From Nonomuraea longispora (GTDB lineage Bacteria; Actinomycetota; Actinomycetes; Streptosporangiales; Streptosporangiaceae): a stretch of DNA of 64,000 nt. Numbering within the stretch: position 1 is the first letter of the stretch; every line of letters begins with the position of its first letter. Positions 24,100-32,062 of the stretch are shown in pieces. The notes below the pieces were generated by a model. The model saw only the letters and a program-made list of their open reading frames with translations, was not told where the DNA came from and made no database searches. Location of the stretch: contig NZ_SMJZ01000005.1 of NCBI RefSeq assembly GCF_004348345.1, forward strand, positions 1-64,000, in the 5' to 3' direction. The position numbers and the translations under genes were made by a program.

Positions 24100-25193
24100 A
24101 GCTCGAAACCCGCGTCATCACGCCCTGGCAGGTCGGCCGCCACGATCTGGCCACGCATGAGCTCCACCGCCCGGGATTGCGTGATGAGCGACCTCTTACA
24201 GGATTCCATCACCGCATGTGCGAAGCTCGGGGGGACTCGAACCGTCTCCAGATCAGGTTGAGGTGTCCACCCGACCGCTTCCATCAGCTCTGCGCGTGTC
24301 GGGTTTCTTCGGCGCATTTCTTTGGCGACACTTCTATCAATTGCCTCAGCTGCAACGGCTTGCCGCACCGTCAGCGACCAGGACGTCCTGAAACGTGCAG
24401 CCAAGACCACCAAGTCATCGCGCTTCGCTCTCTCTCCCGGAGGAATTACGCAACGAAATGCTGCGGCCGGGAGAAGGAGCTCCGCAGCGAACGCGTCGAT
24501 GATCGCTTCTCTTTCACCACGAGACGCATGGATGCCTATGTCCGACGAGTACTCGTCTCCGACTATCAGATGGCCCAGCTCATGAGCTGCAGTCGCGCGC
24601 CGGCGGCCGGGATCTCCGTGCCTGCTGACAACTGCCACAGCGAGATCGCCCTCCACCAACGAGGCGCCCTCACCTGGCACCTCGACCACCGCGACCAACT
24701 GCCCAAGCCGTTCGCACACACTCATGAGTGAATCGATAGGCTCAATGCCGTGGCTTAGACGCTCTCGCACCCATAGGGCGGCACGGCGGGCACTCGATAC
24801 ATCCTGCACCGCCTCGGCATAGCGATGAATCTCGGGAGGGTTGAGCACTCCCAACTCAACCAGCTGCCGGATGTCAGCCAACCACGTAGAGAGAGCCACC
24901 TCCAGGCGATGGGATTGCCGCGTCGCGTCAGTCACCGTATCGTCGGCCAACTCCATGCGGCGGGAGACGACCGATGGTGGCGGATCTAGAAGATAGCTCA
25001 GAGGCACCTGAAGAACCGTCGACAGCTTGGCGAGTTCGAGCGCGTCGACACGTCGAACACCTCGCTCGATCTTCGCGATCATCGTTCGGTCGAGCTTCAG
25101 AGCCGAGGCCAACTCCTCCTGCGACATGTCGGCTGCCATGCGGCACTCGCGCACCCGCTCACCTATGTCAAGCCACTCGCCGGGGTCCTTCAT
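24096..25193 (-). CDS. XRE-HTH / ImmA-IrrE metallopeptidase fusion (putative antitoxin or protease regulator)
   Basis: 365 aa from ATG 25193. The HTH covers residues ~10-65 (MSQEELASALKLDRTMIAKIERG). A peptidase domain with AAHELGHLIVG (H-E-x2-H at ~204-208) and a downstream FAAELLLP follows; the C-terminal ~120 residues are helical. ImmA/IrrE proteases cleave partner repressors in phages and radiation response. ATG 25193 has GATTAT six bases upstream (leaderless spacing); an in-frame ATG at 25211 is less likely. It is coupled to the PIN gene. Confidence 0.85.
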   Translation of the reverse strand: MKDPGEWLDIGERVRECRMAADMSQEELASALKLDRTMIAKIERGVRRVDALELAKLSTVLQVPLSYLLDPPPSVVSRRMELADDTVTDATRQSHRLEVALSTWLADIRQLVELGVLNPPEIHRYAEAVQDVSSARRAALWVRERLSHGIEPIDSLMSVCERLGQLVAVVEVPGEGASLVEGDLAVAVVSRHGDPGRRRATAAHELGHLIVGDEYSSDIGIHASRGEREAIIDAFAAELLLPAAAFRCVIPPGERAKRDDLVVLAARFRTSWSLTVRQAVAAEAIDRSVAKEMRRRNPTRAELMEAVGWTPQPDLETVRVPPSFAHAVMESCKRSLITQSRAVELMRGQIVAADLPGRDDAGFEL

Positions 25194-25364
25194 GTTGCGA
25201 TAATCGCACATGACCCGCGGGGACGCGAGGCCGGGATGCCAAATCGTGGGTACGTTCAGGCAATGAAGTTACATCCCTTACTGTGCTTACGCCCCGATTC
25301 GGGGGATAGACCTCGCCTCGGACCTGGCGAAACGACCTTCGAAGTCGAGGCAGCCTCGACCGCG

Positions 25365-25469
25365 TTACGCCTCTCCAGAGGCTAGGCCCACCGGACAGGC
25401 CACGCCCGTGCCGCCGATGCCGCAGTACCCATCGGGCACTTTGTACAAATATTGCTGGTGGTAGAACTT
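25365..25469 (-). pseudogene. Orphan msrA 3' end, copy B (attachment-site scar)
   Basis: Encodes [27 protein letters not shown] and SGEA-stop on the minus strand. It lies 35 bp before the serine recombinase gene, the usual place for an att site. The 20 bases at 25390-25409 (ACCGGACAGGCCACGCCCGT) are identical to 35651-35670 inside resident msrA, marking the likely crossover segment of the second insertion. Confidence 0.82.
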
Positions 25470-25503
25470 AACTCTCCGCAACAATCCATGTGAGGAGAGT
25501 TAC

Positions 25504-27014
25504 ATGACCAATGTCCCAGTCGTCTCTTACGCTCGCATATCCGCTGACATCAGGCGGGATGAGCACGGGGTGCAGGACCAGCACCGTCTCAACCGGGAGA
25601 CGGCGGAACGGCACGGGTGGACGGTCGTCCACGAGTACACGGACAACGACAAGTCAGCCGCGAAGGCCGACGTCGTACGCGATGACTTCGAGGCCATACT
25701 ACGGGCTCTGCGGGCCGGCGAACTTCCCAACGGTACGGCGGTGCAAGGCGTCGTGATCGTCGCCGAAGACCGTCTCGCCCGGCGTCCTGGTGACTACGAA
25801 CGCTTCGTTGAAGCGATCACGTCCCAGGACGGCCGCGTGTTCGCCGACGCTCGCGGCACGAAAGACCTGTACAGCGAGGACACCGAGAGCATGGGACTCT
25901 TCGGCGCGGTGATCTCCAAGATGGAGGTCCGCAAGATGCAACGGCGCATGCGCCGCTCGCACCGTACGCGCGCCGAACAAGGACTTCCTGTCGGCGGTAC
26001 GCGCCCCTTCGGCTGGAAGCCTGACCGTCTCACCCTCGACCCCGAGGAGGCACCTCTCGTACGACAGGCGGTGCTGGACCTCATCGCAGGCCGCTCGCTC
26101 CACTCCATCACGAACCAGTGGCGTCGGGAGGGCGCGAAGACCTCGCTGGGCAACGAGTGGACAACCCCCTCGCTCAAGCTCAACGTGCAGAACCCCCGCA
26201 TCTGCGGCTGGCGGGAGATCAACGGCGAACTCGTCCGTGACCCTGCGGGCAACCCCGTGGTCGGCCAGTGGGAGCCGATCGTGACGCCAGAGCAGTGGAT
26301 GGCCGTCAAGAACATCTTCGATGCCCGTAAGGGCCACTACATCCACCGTGACGGGCGCATCGGGCACATCCTCACACCGGACTTCCGCGAGCCGAACTAC
26401 CTGCTCACCGGCTTCCTCCGCTGCGGTCGCGCCAAGCCGGACGGTTCCCTATGCAACACCTCACTGCGCGTCACCCACAGCAAGGACTGCGTCCAACACA
26501 TCTACATCTGCCCAGGCAAGACCGTCGGCGGCTGCGGCGGACTGGGACGGCGCGGTGACATGGTCGATCTCTTCATCTCGGAAGCGGTGCTGGCCAAGCT
26601 GGAGCAGGTCCAACTCGCCGCGTCCGCAACTCCCGCCGAAAGTGGCCGGGCCAGGCGGAGTACGAGGGCGCAAAGACTCGCCTTGAAGAGCTGCGCGTCC
26701 AGTGGACGGCGGGCAACATCACCAACGAGCTCTTCTTCTCAACAGCGCCGGACCTTGAGAAGCGCATCGCCCGCCTTCGCACCGAGGCCCAAGGATTCAC
26801 CGCCGCCGCTCAGCGTCGCCAAGCCCGCTCCGACACCGACATCAACGACATCCGACGGCGCTGGTACCTGCCAGAGAAGGAAGACGGACTCCCCCTCACC
26901 ATCAAGCGCTCCTACATCCACGAAGCCCTCCTAGCCGTGATCATCTATCCCTCCGGCAAGGGACGCAGGAAGTTCAACCCCGACCTGCTTGAGCCGATCT
27001 GGCGAGAAGGCTGA
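25504..27014 (+). pseudogene. Large serine recombinase (integrase), frameshifted
   Basis: Resolvase domain at residues ~5-150 with YARIS (catalytic Ser13) and EDRLARRPGDY. A recombinase domain follows, then a zinc ribbon (CGRAKPDGSLC, YICPGKTVGGCGG). Near 26617-26625 (after VQLAA) the frame changes: the conserved continuation WPGQAEYEGAKTRLEELRVQ is two bases out of phase and runs to the true end LLEPIWREG-stop at 27014. As it stands the 476-residue product loses the coiled-coil/C-terminal part needed for synapsis control. A single base error in the assembly would give an intact ~502 aa enzyme. TGAGGAGAG six bases upstream supports ATG 25504. Confidence 0.85.
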
Positions 27015-27037
27015 GCCCAAGACGTTCAGGACGTCCG

Positions 27038-27075
27038 AGAAGGCTGTCTCCCTTACCTTTGGGCGACAGCCTTCT
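27038..27075 (+). terminator. Terminator after the integrase gene
   Basis: AGAAGGCTGTC and GACAGCCTTCT form a perfect 11-bp stem with a 16-base loop followed by TACTTT, 24 bp after the integrase stop. Confidence 0.75.
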
Positions 27076-27103
27076 TACTTTGCCCTCGAACCACCGGTGA
27101 CAA

Positions 27104-27157
27104 CCGGACGTCTACGGACCCAGCCGGACGTCTACGGTACGCACCGGACGTCTGCGC
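27104..27157. repeat. Three iteron-like direct repeats upstream of rep
   Basis: CCGGACGTCTACGG occurs at 27104 and 27124, with a partial third copy CCGGACGTCTGCG at 27144; spacing is exactly 20 bp, about two helical turns. Each unit contains GACGTC. The repeats sit between the integrase terminator and the rep operon, so Rep or a regulator may bind them. The rest of 27076-27518 holds no supported gene. Confidence 0.6.
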
Positions 27158-27518
27158 TCGGGTCGCCGCCGGAACTCCGACCTGCGTAAACACGTTCTCC
27201 GAGTGGTACAACGTACTCACACCAAGAGCCACCGTCCCTCTACAGCACGACCGCAGCGAACATCTCGGCGAATCACCTCAAGGCGCATAGACGATTCCGG
27301 GCAAGCACATCCACGACCACTGATGACCCGTCGGATTTCCCGGCCCGACGGCAGGTGTCCACACAGAGCGCGCCATTCACCTTCTCGCCGCACTCCATTC
27401 CTGTTCTCTCGCTGCCGGTACCACCGCCAACGGCTGTCTTGAGGCTGCCTTGGCGCTGACGTCTGGTCGTGCTCGTCAGGTACGGCGGTGGCTCCCGCCC
27501 ACGAGCTGAGGAGGCCAC

Positions 27519-27683
27519 CTGAACCAACCGAACGAGCTGTCTGCCCAGGAGTGGGGCAAGCAGCAAGCCGCAAGATCCCCCCGCTGGTCAGAAGAGAAAT
27601 GGCAGCGCATCGCCACCGTGCTCGGCGTATGCGTCGCCCACCAAAGCCCGCCCGACGGCTCCTCCGGGAGGGACGCCGTATGA
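27519..27683 (+). CDS. Small Rep-coupled protein with a CTG start
   Basis: 54 aa, reading LNQPNELSAQEWGKQQAA, RSPRWSEEKWQRIATVLGV to a TGA overlapping the rep ATG (ATGA). Small proteins of this look precede RepSA-type rep genes on actinomycete elements. The only plausible start is CTG 27519, with AGGAGG four bases upstream; no ATG or GTG lies in frame between the preceding stop and the conserved sequence. Probably needed for coupled translation or copy control of Rep (inference). Confidence 0.62.
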   Translation: MNQPNELSAQEWGKQQAARSPRWSEEKWQRIATVLGVCVAHQSPPDGSSGRDAV

Positions 27684-29080
27684 GCGAGGTTCCTCACCTG
27701 TCACCCGAGATGCTGGCCCTGATGCAGCGAGCGGCCATGCCCGACTTCGCCCGCTGGCAACAGATGGTCCACGCCACGGGCGGCTGCGCCCAACCGGTCC
27801 GGCTGCACGGCGAGAGGTACACGCTGGACAGCCGGACGGGTGAAATTCTCGACATGTACCGGACCGCCGACGAGCCGACCGGCTTCCTGCTCACAGCCTG
27901 CGGCAACCGGCGCGCGTCCAGATGCCCGGCCTGCTCGGCGGTCTACAAGGACGACACGTACCACCTGATCGTCACTGGCCTACGCGGCGGCAAGGGCGTT
28001 CCGGAGGAGGTCAGCCAGCACCCCCGAGCGTTCGTTACCTTCACCGCTCCATCCTTCGGTGCGGTCCACGCCCACCGCGAGCAGTCCGGCCGGACGCTCC
28101 CATGTCGTCCGCGCCGGGACCGTCCCGTTTGCGAGCACGGCCGGCCGAAGGGCTGCGGTTCGCGTCACGAGCGCGATGACGTCCAAGTCGGCCAGCCCTT
28201 GTGCGTGGACTGCTACGACTACATCGGGGCCGTCCTGTGGAACGCCCGCGCAGGCATGCTCTGGCGGGAGTTCACCAAGACCGTGCCGAGCGTCCTGGCC
28301 CGCCTGCTCGGCATCACCCGAACGGAGCTGCGCCGGGCGGTCCGCCTCTCGTACGCCAAGGTCGCCGAGTACCAAGCGCGCGGCCTGGTCCACGTCCATG
28401 CCATCGTCAGACTCGACGGACCGGACGGACCCGCCGACCGCCCTCCGGACCACATCACGATCGACCTGCTCGACCGAGCCATACGCCGGACCGCCAGTCA
28501 GGTCGCGGTCCGAATAGAGGACGGACCGCCCTCGCCTGTCCGGTGGGGCGATCAGCTCGACGTACGACCGGTCTACGTCTCAGCCGAGCTGGGCGGACTG
28601 AGCGATCAGCGAGTCGCCGCGTACGTGGCCAAGTACGCCACCAAGGGAGCCGAGTCCGCAGGCACCGTAGACCGTCCGATTCGACATGCTGGACAGATCG
28701 CCGATCTGAAGATCGCCGAGCACGCCCGCCGCATGATCTACACCTGTTTCAGCCTCGCCGAGCTCCAGCCCTACCGAACCCTGCTCCTGCGACAGTGGGC
28801 GCACATGCTCGGCTACCGGGGACACTTCTCCACCAAGTCCCGGCACTACTCGATCAGACTCGGGGACATTCGACAGGCCCGCGCCGACTTCCGTGCCGAG
28901 CAAGCCCGGCGGATCACGGGCACGCCGCCTCTCGATCCGGAGAAGACCGTGACGGTGAGCGAATGGCACTATGCCGGAAGCGGCCACCGCCACGGAGAGG
29001 CTTTCTGGGCCGAGGTAGCCCGGCTACAGATCGCCACCGCTCGTAAGATCGCACGACAACAAGCAGACGAGAACCGATAG
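27680..29080 (+). CDS. Replication initiator (RepSA-like, rolling-circle type)
   Basis: 466 aa. FVTFTAPSFG (residues ~118-127) fits motif 1, LVHVHAIVRLD (His238/His240) the H-x-H metal motif, and YVAKYATKG (Tyr315/Tyr319) the catalytic Tyr-x2-K motif of rolling-circle initiators. Paired Cys (CGNRRASRCPAC, CVDCYDY) suggest a zinc site. RepSA-type proteins excise-replicate actinomycete integrative elements. Start ATG 27680 (GGAGGG eight bases upstream) overlaps the small upstream ORF. The frame is intact, unlike the integrase. Confidence 0.88.
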   Translation: MSEVPHLSPEMLALMQRAAMPDFARWQQMVHATGGCAQPVRLHGERYTLDSRTGEILDMYRTADEPTGFLLTACGNRRASRCPACSAVYKDDTYHLIVTGLRGGKGVPEEVSQHPRAFVTFTAPSFGAVHAHREQSGRTLPCRPRRDRPVCEHGRPKGCGSRHERDDVQVGQPLCVDCYDYIGAVLWNARAGMLWREFTKTVPSVLARLLGITRTELRRAVRLSYAKVAEYQARGLVHVHAIVRLDGPDGPADRPPDHITIDLLDRAIRRTASQVAVRIEDGPPSPVRWGDQLDVRPVYVSAELGGLSDQRVAAYVAKYATKGAESAGTVDRPIRHAGQIADLKIAEHARRMIYTCFSLAELQPYRTLLLRQWAHMLGYRGHFSTKSRHYSIRLGDIRQARADFRAEQARRITGTPPLDPEKTVTVSEWHYAGSGHRHGEAFWAEVARLQIATARKIARQQADENR

Positions 29081-29089
29081 AGCCCTGTG

Positions 29090-29183
29090 CCTCTAGACCG
29101 AGAGAGATCACCTCTAGGTCTAGAGGCATACCTAGAGGCCCATTAGCCGCCTGACCAGGCACCTAGCGTCTAGAGGCTCCTAG
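29090..29183. repeat. Cluster of CTAGAGG/CCTCTAG repeats after rep
   Basis: CCTCTAG at 29090 and 29111, CTAGAGG at 29120, 29132 and 29170, plus CCTAG at 29179. The pair 29111-29126 is a perfect inverted repeat with a two-base centre. Five 7-mers within 90 bp between the 3' ends of two convergent genes could be a bidirectional terminator or a replication-associated site (nick site or second-strand origin). Confidence 0.65.
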
Positions 29184-29656
29184 TCTCGCCGGGCTCCATC
29201 GGGCCAGATCACTCGAACAGGCACCTCCCGCCGTCGCGCCTCGGCCACCACGTCAGCGGTGCCGCCATAGCCTCGGGCCGGCTGCCCGTCCCAGACGGCG
29301 AACAACACATCGGCGTCGTCCAGCATCCGCGCGCTGGCAGTCATGTGCGACTCCGCGGTGGACTCCACAAAGTCCAGCCTGTGAGTTCGGACCGCCCGGC
29401 CCAGCAACTCGTCGTACGCAGCCTGGTACTCGCCCGGCAGCCCGTCCCGATACTCCTTGGCCGGGATCACGGCTTCTAGCACGCCGCCGAGGTCGAGTAC
29501 CGCGCGAGCGAAGATCTGATCGGCCCCGTCCGCCAGGCAGGACAATCCGGCGACTTCAGGACCGTACTCCGCGAGCGCCTGCCGTACAGCCACGTCGATC
29601 AGTACGGCGGTCCCCTCCGGCAAGCCCCGATGGCCGGACACAGCGATGCGAACCAT
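29180..29656 (-). CDS. SLOG/LOG-like nucleotide-binding protein
   Basis: 158 aa Rossmannoid. RIAVSGHRG at residues 3-11, CLADGADQIFA at 40-50, DADVLFAVWDG at ~114-124 and the glycine turn GYGGTADVVAEAR at ~129-141 match the SLOG superfamily (YpsA, LOG, DprA relatives). Members bind or make nucleotide-derived ligands and recur in conflict systems with SLATT membrane effectors. It follows the XRE-TPR gene by 7 bp, in the same orientation. A generic nucleotide-metabolism role cannot be excluded. Confidence 0.75.
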   Translation of the reverse strand: MVRIAVSGHRGLPEGTAVLIDVAVRQALAEYGPEVAGLSCLADGADQIFARAVLDLGGVLEAVIPAKEYRDGLPGEYQAAYDELLGRAVRTHRLDFVESTAESHMTASARMLDDADVLFAVWDGQPARGYGGTADVVAEARRREVPVRVIWPDGARRD

Positions 29657-29663
29657 GATTCCC

Positions 29664-30906
29664 CTAGATCAGAGTGGCGTGAAGACGCTCGTCGAACGAG
29701 CGCAAAGCGCCGGACGACGGCCCGGCATACGATCGCCGGAAGTTCTTGACCCGGTGCAGGACACGCTCTGAGCCATACGTCGTCGCCACCGTAAGCGCAT
29801 TGGACGCCAGATACAGCGCCTCGTCATAGCGCCCCGACATGGCCTCAGCCGTCGCCACCTCCGTCATGAGCACACCCCGCTGCTTCGCACCAGGCTGAAC
29901 CGACGAAAGCGACTCGTTGAACGCGGCAACGGCTTCAACCGGCCGCTTGAGCCGTACCATCACCAGGGCCCGATACCCCGCCGACTTGGCGCGATCGAAC
30001 GGGAACGCCCACGGCCAAGGCGGCGCAACGGCCCGCTCACCAGCCCGTACCGCCGCCTCAGCCACGCTCAACGCCTGAAGCGCCGCCGCCTCGTCCCGCG
30101 CGGTCGCATGGCCGAGCGCTTCGAGACTCGACAACCACGCACGAGCGATTGCCGGTGGCCGCTCACCGATCTCCCGCCGCGCCCGCGCCAAGAGATTGAG
30201 CCCGATCAACGGATCGTCGGCGTCGATCTCGAACGCGGCCAGACTGCCGATCATGTACGCCGCCAGCAGCGCATGGTTGGCCTGTCGCGCGCTGTCGACG
30301 GCGCGCCGGTAGTAGAGACGCGCCGAACCGGTGTCCTGCATGTCGGCATGCACCCAGGCCGCGAAGCCCGCCGCCTCGCTCAGACCGGCCCGGACCTCGT
30401 CAGCATGCGGAGACCGCGACGCGCGGCACGAGAACGCGGCTCGCGAGATCGACCTGCGCTACAGCCGGCCTGGCGAGTTCCCGCGCAGGCGTGACGGACT
30501 CCAACCGACGCTGGGCGCCGGTGATGCTGGTCAGCGTGGCAGCCGTCGTCTCATCCACATCGGGACGCTTGGGCAGGGCCACCCCCGCCAGCGCGGTCAA
30601 CGCCACGGCCTTGCCGAAATCTCTGCGCTTCGTCGGATCGTCATCCCCTCGGGCTCCGAATCGGAGCAAGTGAAGCGGCACCCCGATCTGGATGGATATC
30701 TCCCGAACCTGGTCCACAGTGAGCGGCTGACGACCACGCAACACCTTGGACACCCAACTCTGGGAGTAGCCGACCGCCTCAGCGAGCTGGCCCTGCGTCC
30801 AACCGTGCGACCGCCGCACCTCTTCGAGGATGGTTGGTAGATCGCACTCGGCGAGAGCGGCGGCCACGACTGGCCCGGACCAGAACTGCGGCGGTATCTG
30901 GGTCAC
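29664..30906 (-). pseudogene. XRE-family regulator with TPR domain, frameshifted
   Basis: The N-terminal part from ATG 30906 carries the HTH (WTQGQLAEAVGYSQSWVSKVLRG) and runs in frame to VDLASRVLV, then stops at about 30400. One base out of frame the protein resumes as SRSPHADEVRAGLSEAAGFAAW and continues through TPR-like helices (RLYYRRAVDSARQANHALL) to 29664. The shift is near 30428. The rejoined protein would be ~413 aa, the normal size of these actinobacterial regulators. Co-directional with the SLOG gene. Confidence 0.82.
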
Positions 30907-31021
30907 AACGCTAGGTTAAGCCGCCGACCTTGGCCGTACCGATATTCGTGACGGGAATACCCCTACCACCAGCAGGACTAGGCCGTTCACCCTGCTGTTT
31001 CATAACAGCAACGCTCAGTAC

Positions 31022-31312
31022 ATGAACGAACTACCGCCTCACCCCTTGGCCGCCGCACAACAACTGGCCGCCGCCCTTGCGGACGAGGGAATCACTGCCG
31101 ACGTCCATCACGACTACGGCACGCCCATGGTGTCGGTCTGGGTCGGCCTGATCGTTTGGTGCGCGGACGGCACGTACTGGTGGCGCACCGGCTGGAACCC
31201 ACGCAGACACCGACCGATCTACGCAGGCCACCCCTTCACCCAGCCGGTCCGCGCCGCCCACCGAGTCGCCATTCGCTACACGCAACTACGTCGCATCCGC
31301 TCTCGTCACTGA
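31022..31312 (+). CDS. Hypothetical protein of actinomycete elements, 96 aa
   Basis: MNELPPHPLAAAQQLAAALA, then VSVWVGLIVWCADGTYWWRTG and a basic C-terminus. Trp-rich small proteins of this type are usual beside XRE-TPR regulators on actinomycete elements; their function is not known. Divergent from the XRE gene across 115 bp. No membrane segment or signal peptide. Confidence 0.65.
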   Translation: MNELPPHPLAAAQQLAAALADEGITADVHHDYGTPMVSVWVGLIVWCADGTYWWRTGWNPRRHRPIYAGHPFTQPVRAAHRVAIRYTQLRRIRSRH

Positions 31313-31328
31313 TCGCCGGAGCACAGCC

Positions 31329-31553
31329 GTGCCCCTGACCGTGCAGCAACTGCTCAGGAGATTCCCTGGCTGGCAGATAATCGACATGTCCGGAGGCTGG
31401 GTCGCCATGCGAATCAACTTCATGCCGATAGCCAGCGGTCTCTCCAACGTGCGTTGCGGAGAAAGCTTGGAGGAACTGGCCGGCAATCTACACGCCGAGA
31501 CCAGGCTCCAGAAGGCACGGGCATCGGCAGTAGGAACCTCGATGGCAAGCTGA
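31329..31553 (+). CDS. Hypothetical protein, 74 aa
   Basis: From GTG 31329: QQLLRRFPGWQIIDMSGGWVAM, then CGESLEELAGNLHAETRLQ. The pattern (RFPGW, then a C-terminal helix with LxELAxxLxAE) is typical of small proteins that accompany the gene at 31022. 16 bp separate the two, so they are probably co-transcribed. Confidence 0.62.
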   Translation: MPLTVQQLLRRFPGWQIIDMSGGWVAMRINFMPIASGLSNVRCGESLEELAGNLHAETRLQKARASAVGTSMAS

Positions 31554-32062
31554 CCAGAAGCGACGATCTCCATGTCCGGCTGGGGATACGCTGCGGCAGC
31601 CCGACCTTCCGCTTTTCAGGCGGAGCAACTACCCTGCTCGGCTGAGCGGGGCCGTGGTCAGGCGGATGTTGACAGCAGCGCGTATGCGCCAGCGTATGGG
31701 GCCGTTGCTGTCAGTGCTGCTGTCACCTCATCTAGGATCACCCGGCGCCAGGACCGACGAAGGAGGGGTCCAGCTTCGGCGGCGAGAGCCAAAACCTCGC
31801 CAGGCGCACCCGTCCTGGTTGGCAGCGCTGCACCAGGTAACACCTCTTTCTGCCTCTGCGATGAAGCAAGAACAGGTACAGCGCACATCTGATGCGCTTG
31901 ATAATGACGAGCTGGCGAGAAGGGCAGCCAATCAAGATGCAACTTGGACGGGTTTCGCTGCATTCTTTGACCGACGGCGAGGTGCACGTATCAGATAGGC
32001 CGATGACAGAGTCACCGCCTGTGCGTGAACGCCAATGGGGAGACTAATTCAAACCATCAGCA
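31554..32062. other. Intergenic region with a degenerate minus-strand coding remnant
   Basis: No plus-strand gene is supported. On the minus strand 31658-31987 is open; its end reads LLRRSWRRVILDEVTAALTA, resembling the remnant at 33408-33592 (LLRRVLPSVTMVGVTAVPAE). The DNA around CGACGAAGGAGGGG at 31749-31771 is repeated at 33499-33521. Confidence 0.45.

Larger units (their letters stand above)
23303..25409. mobile_element. Remnant of an older insertion at msrA
   Basis: The segment between orphan msrA ends A and B carries only the PIN gene and the XRE-ImmA gene, with ~160 bp of non-coding DNA on each side. No integrase or Rep remains. The two msrA tails bounding it encode the same KVP-x-GYC variant, different from the RNKNGYC of resident msrA, as expected if both carry element-derived attP sequence. 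Inferred to be a shrunken first element, displaced outward when the second one inserted. Confidence 0.6.

Noticed and set aside
27104-27157. Possible CRISPR array
   Set aside because: Only three 14-bp repeats with 6-bp spacers; too short and regular, no cas genes. Iterons fit better.
27203-27573. Open frames on both strands between integrase and rep
   Set aside because: Sequences are Arg/Pro/Ser-rich with no motif or ribosome site. An excisionase would be expected here, but neither frame resembles one.
22217-31000. All frameshifts being random sequencing errors
   Set aside because: Three shifts fall in the island while the long nuo, rfb and ccs genes have none, which favours real decay; individual errors still cannot be excluded.
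31654-31998. Plus-strand open frame of 114 codons
   Set aside because: No ribosome site, no recognised sequence, and the minus strand carries the repeated remnant instead.
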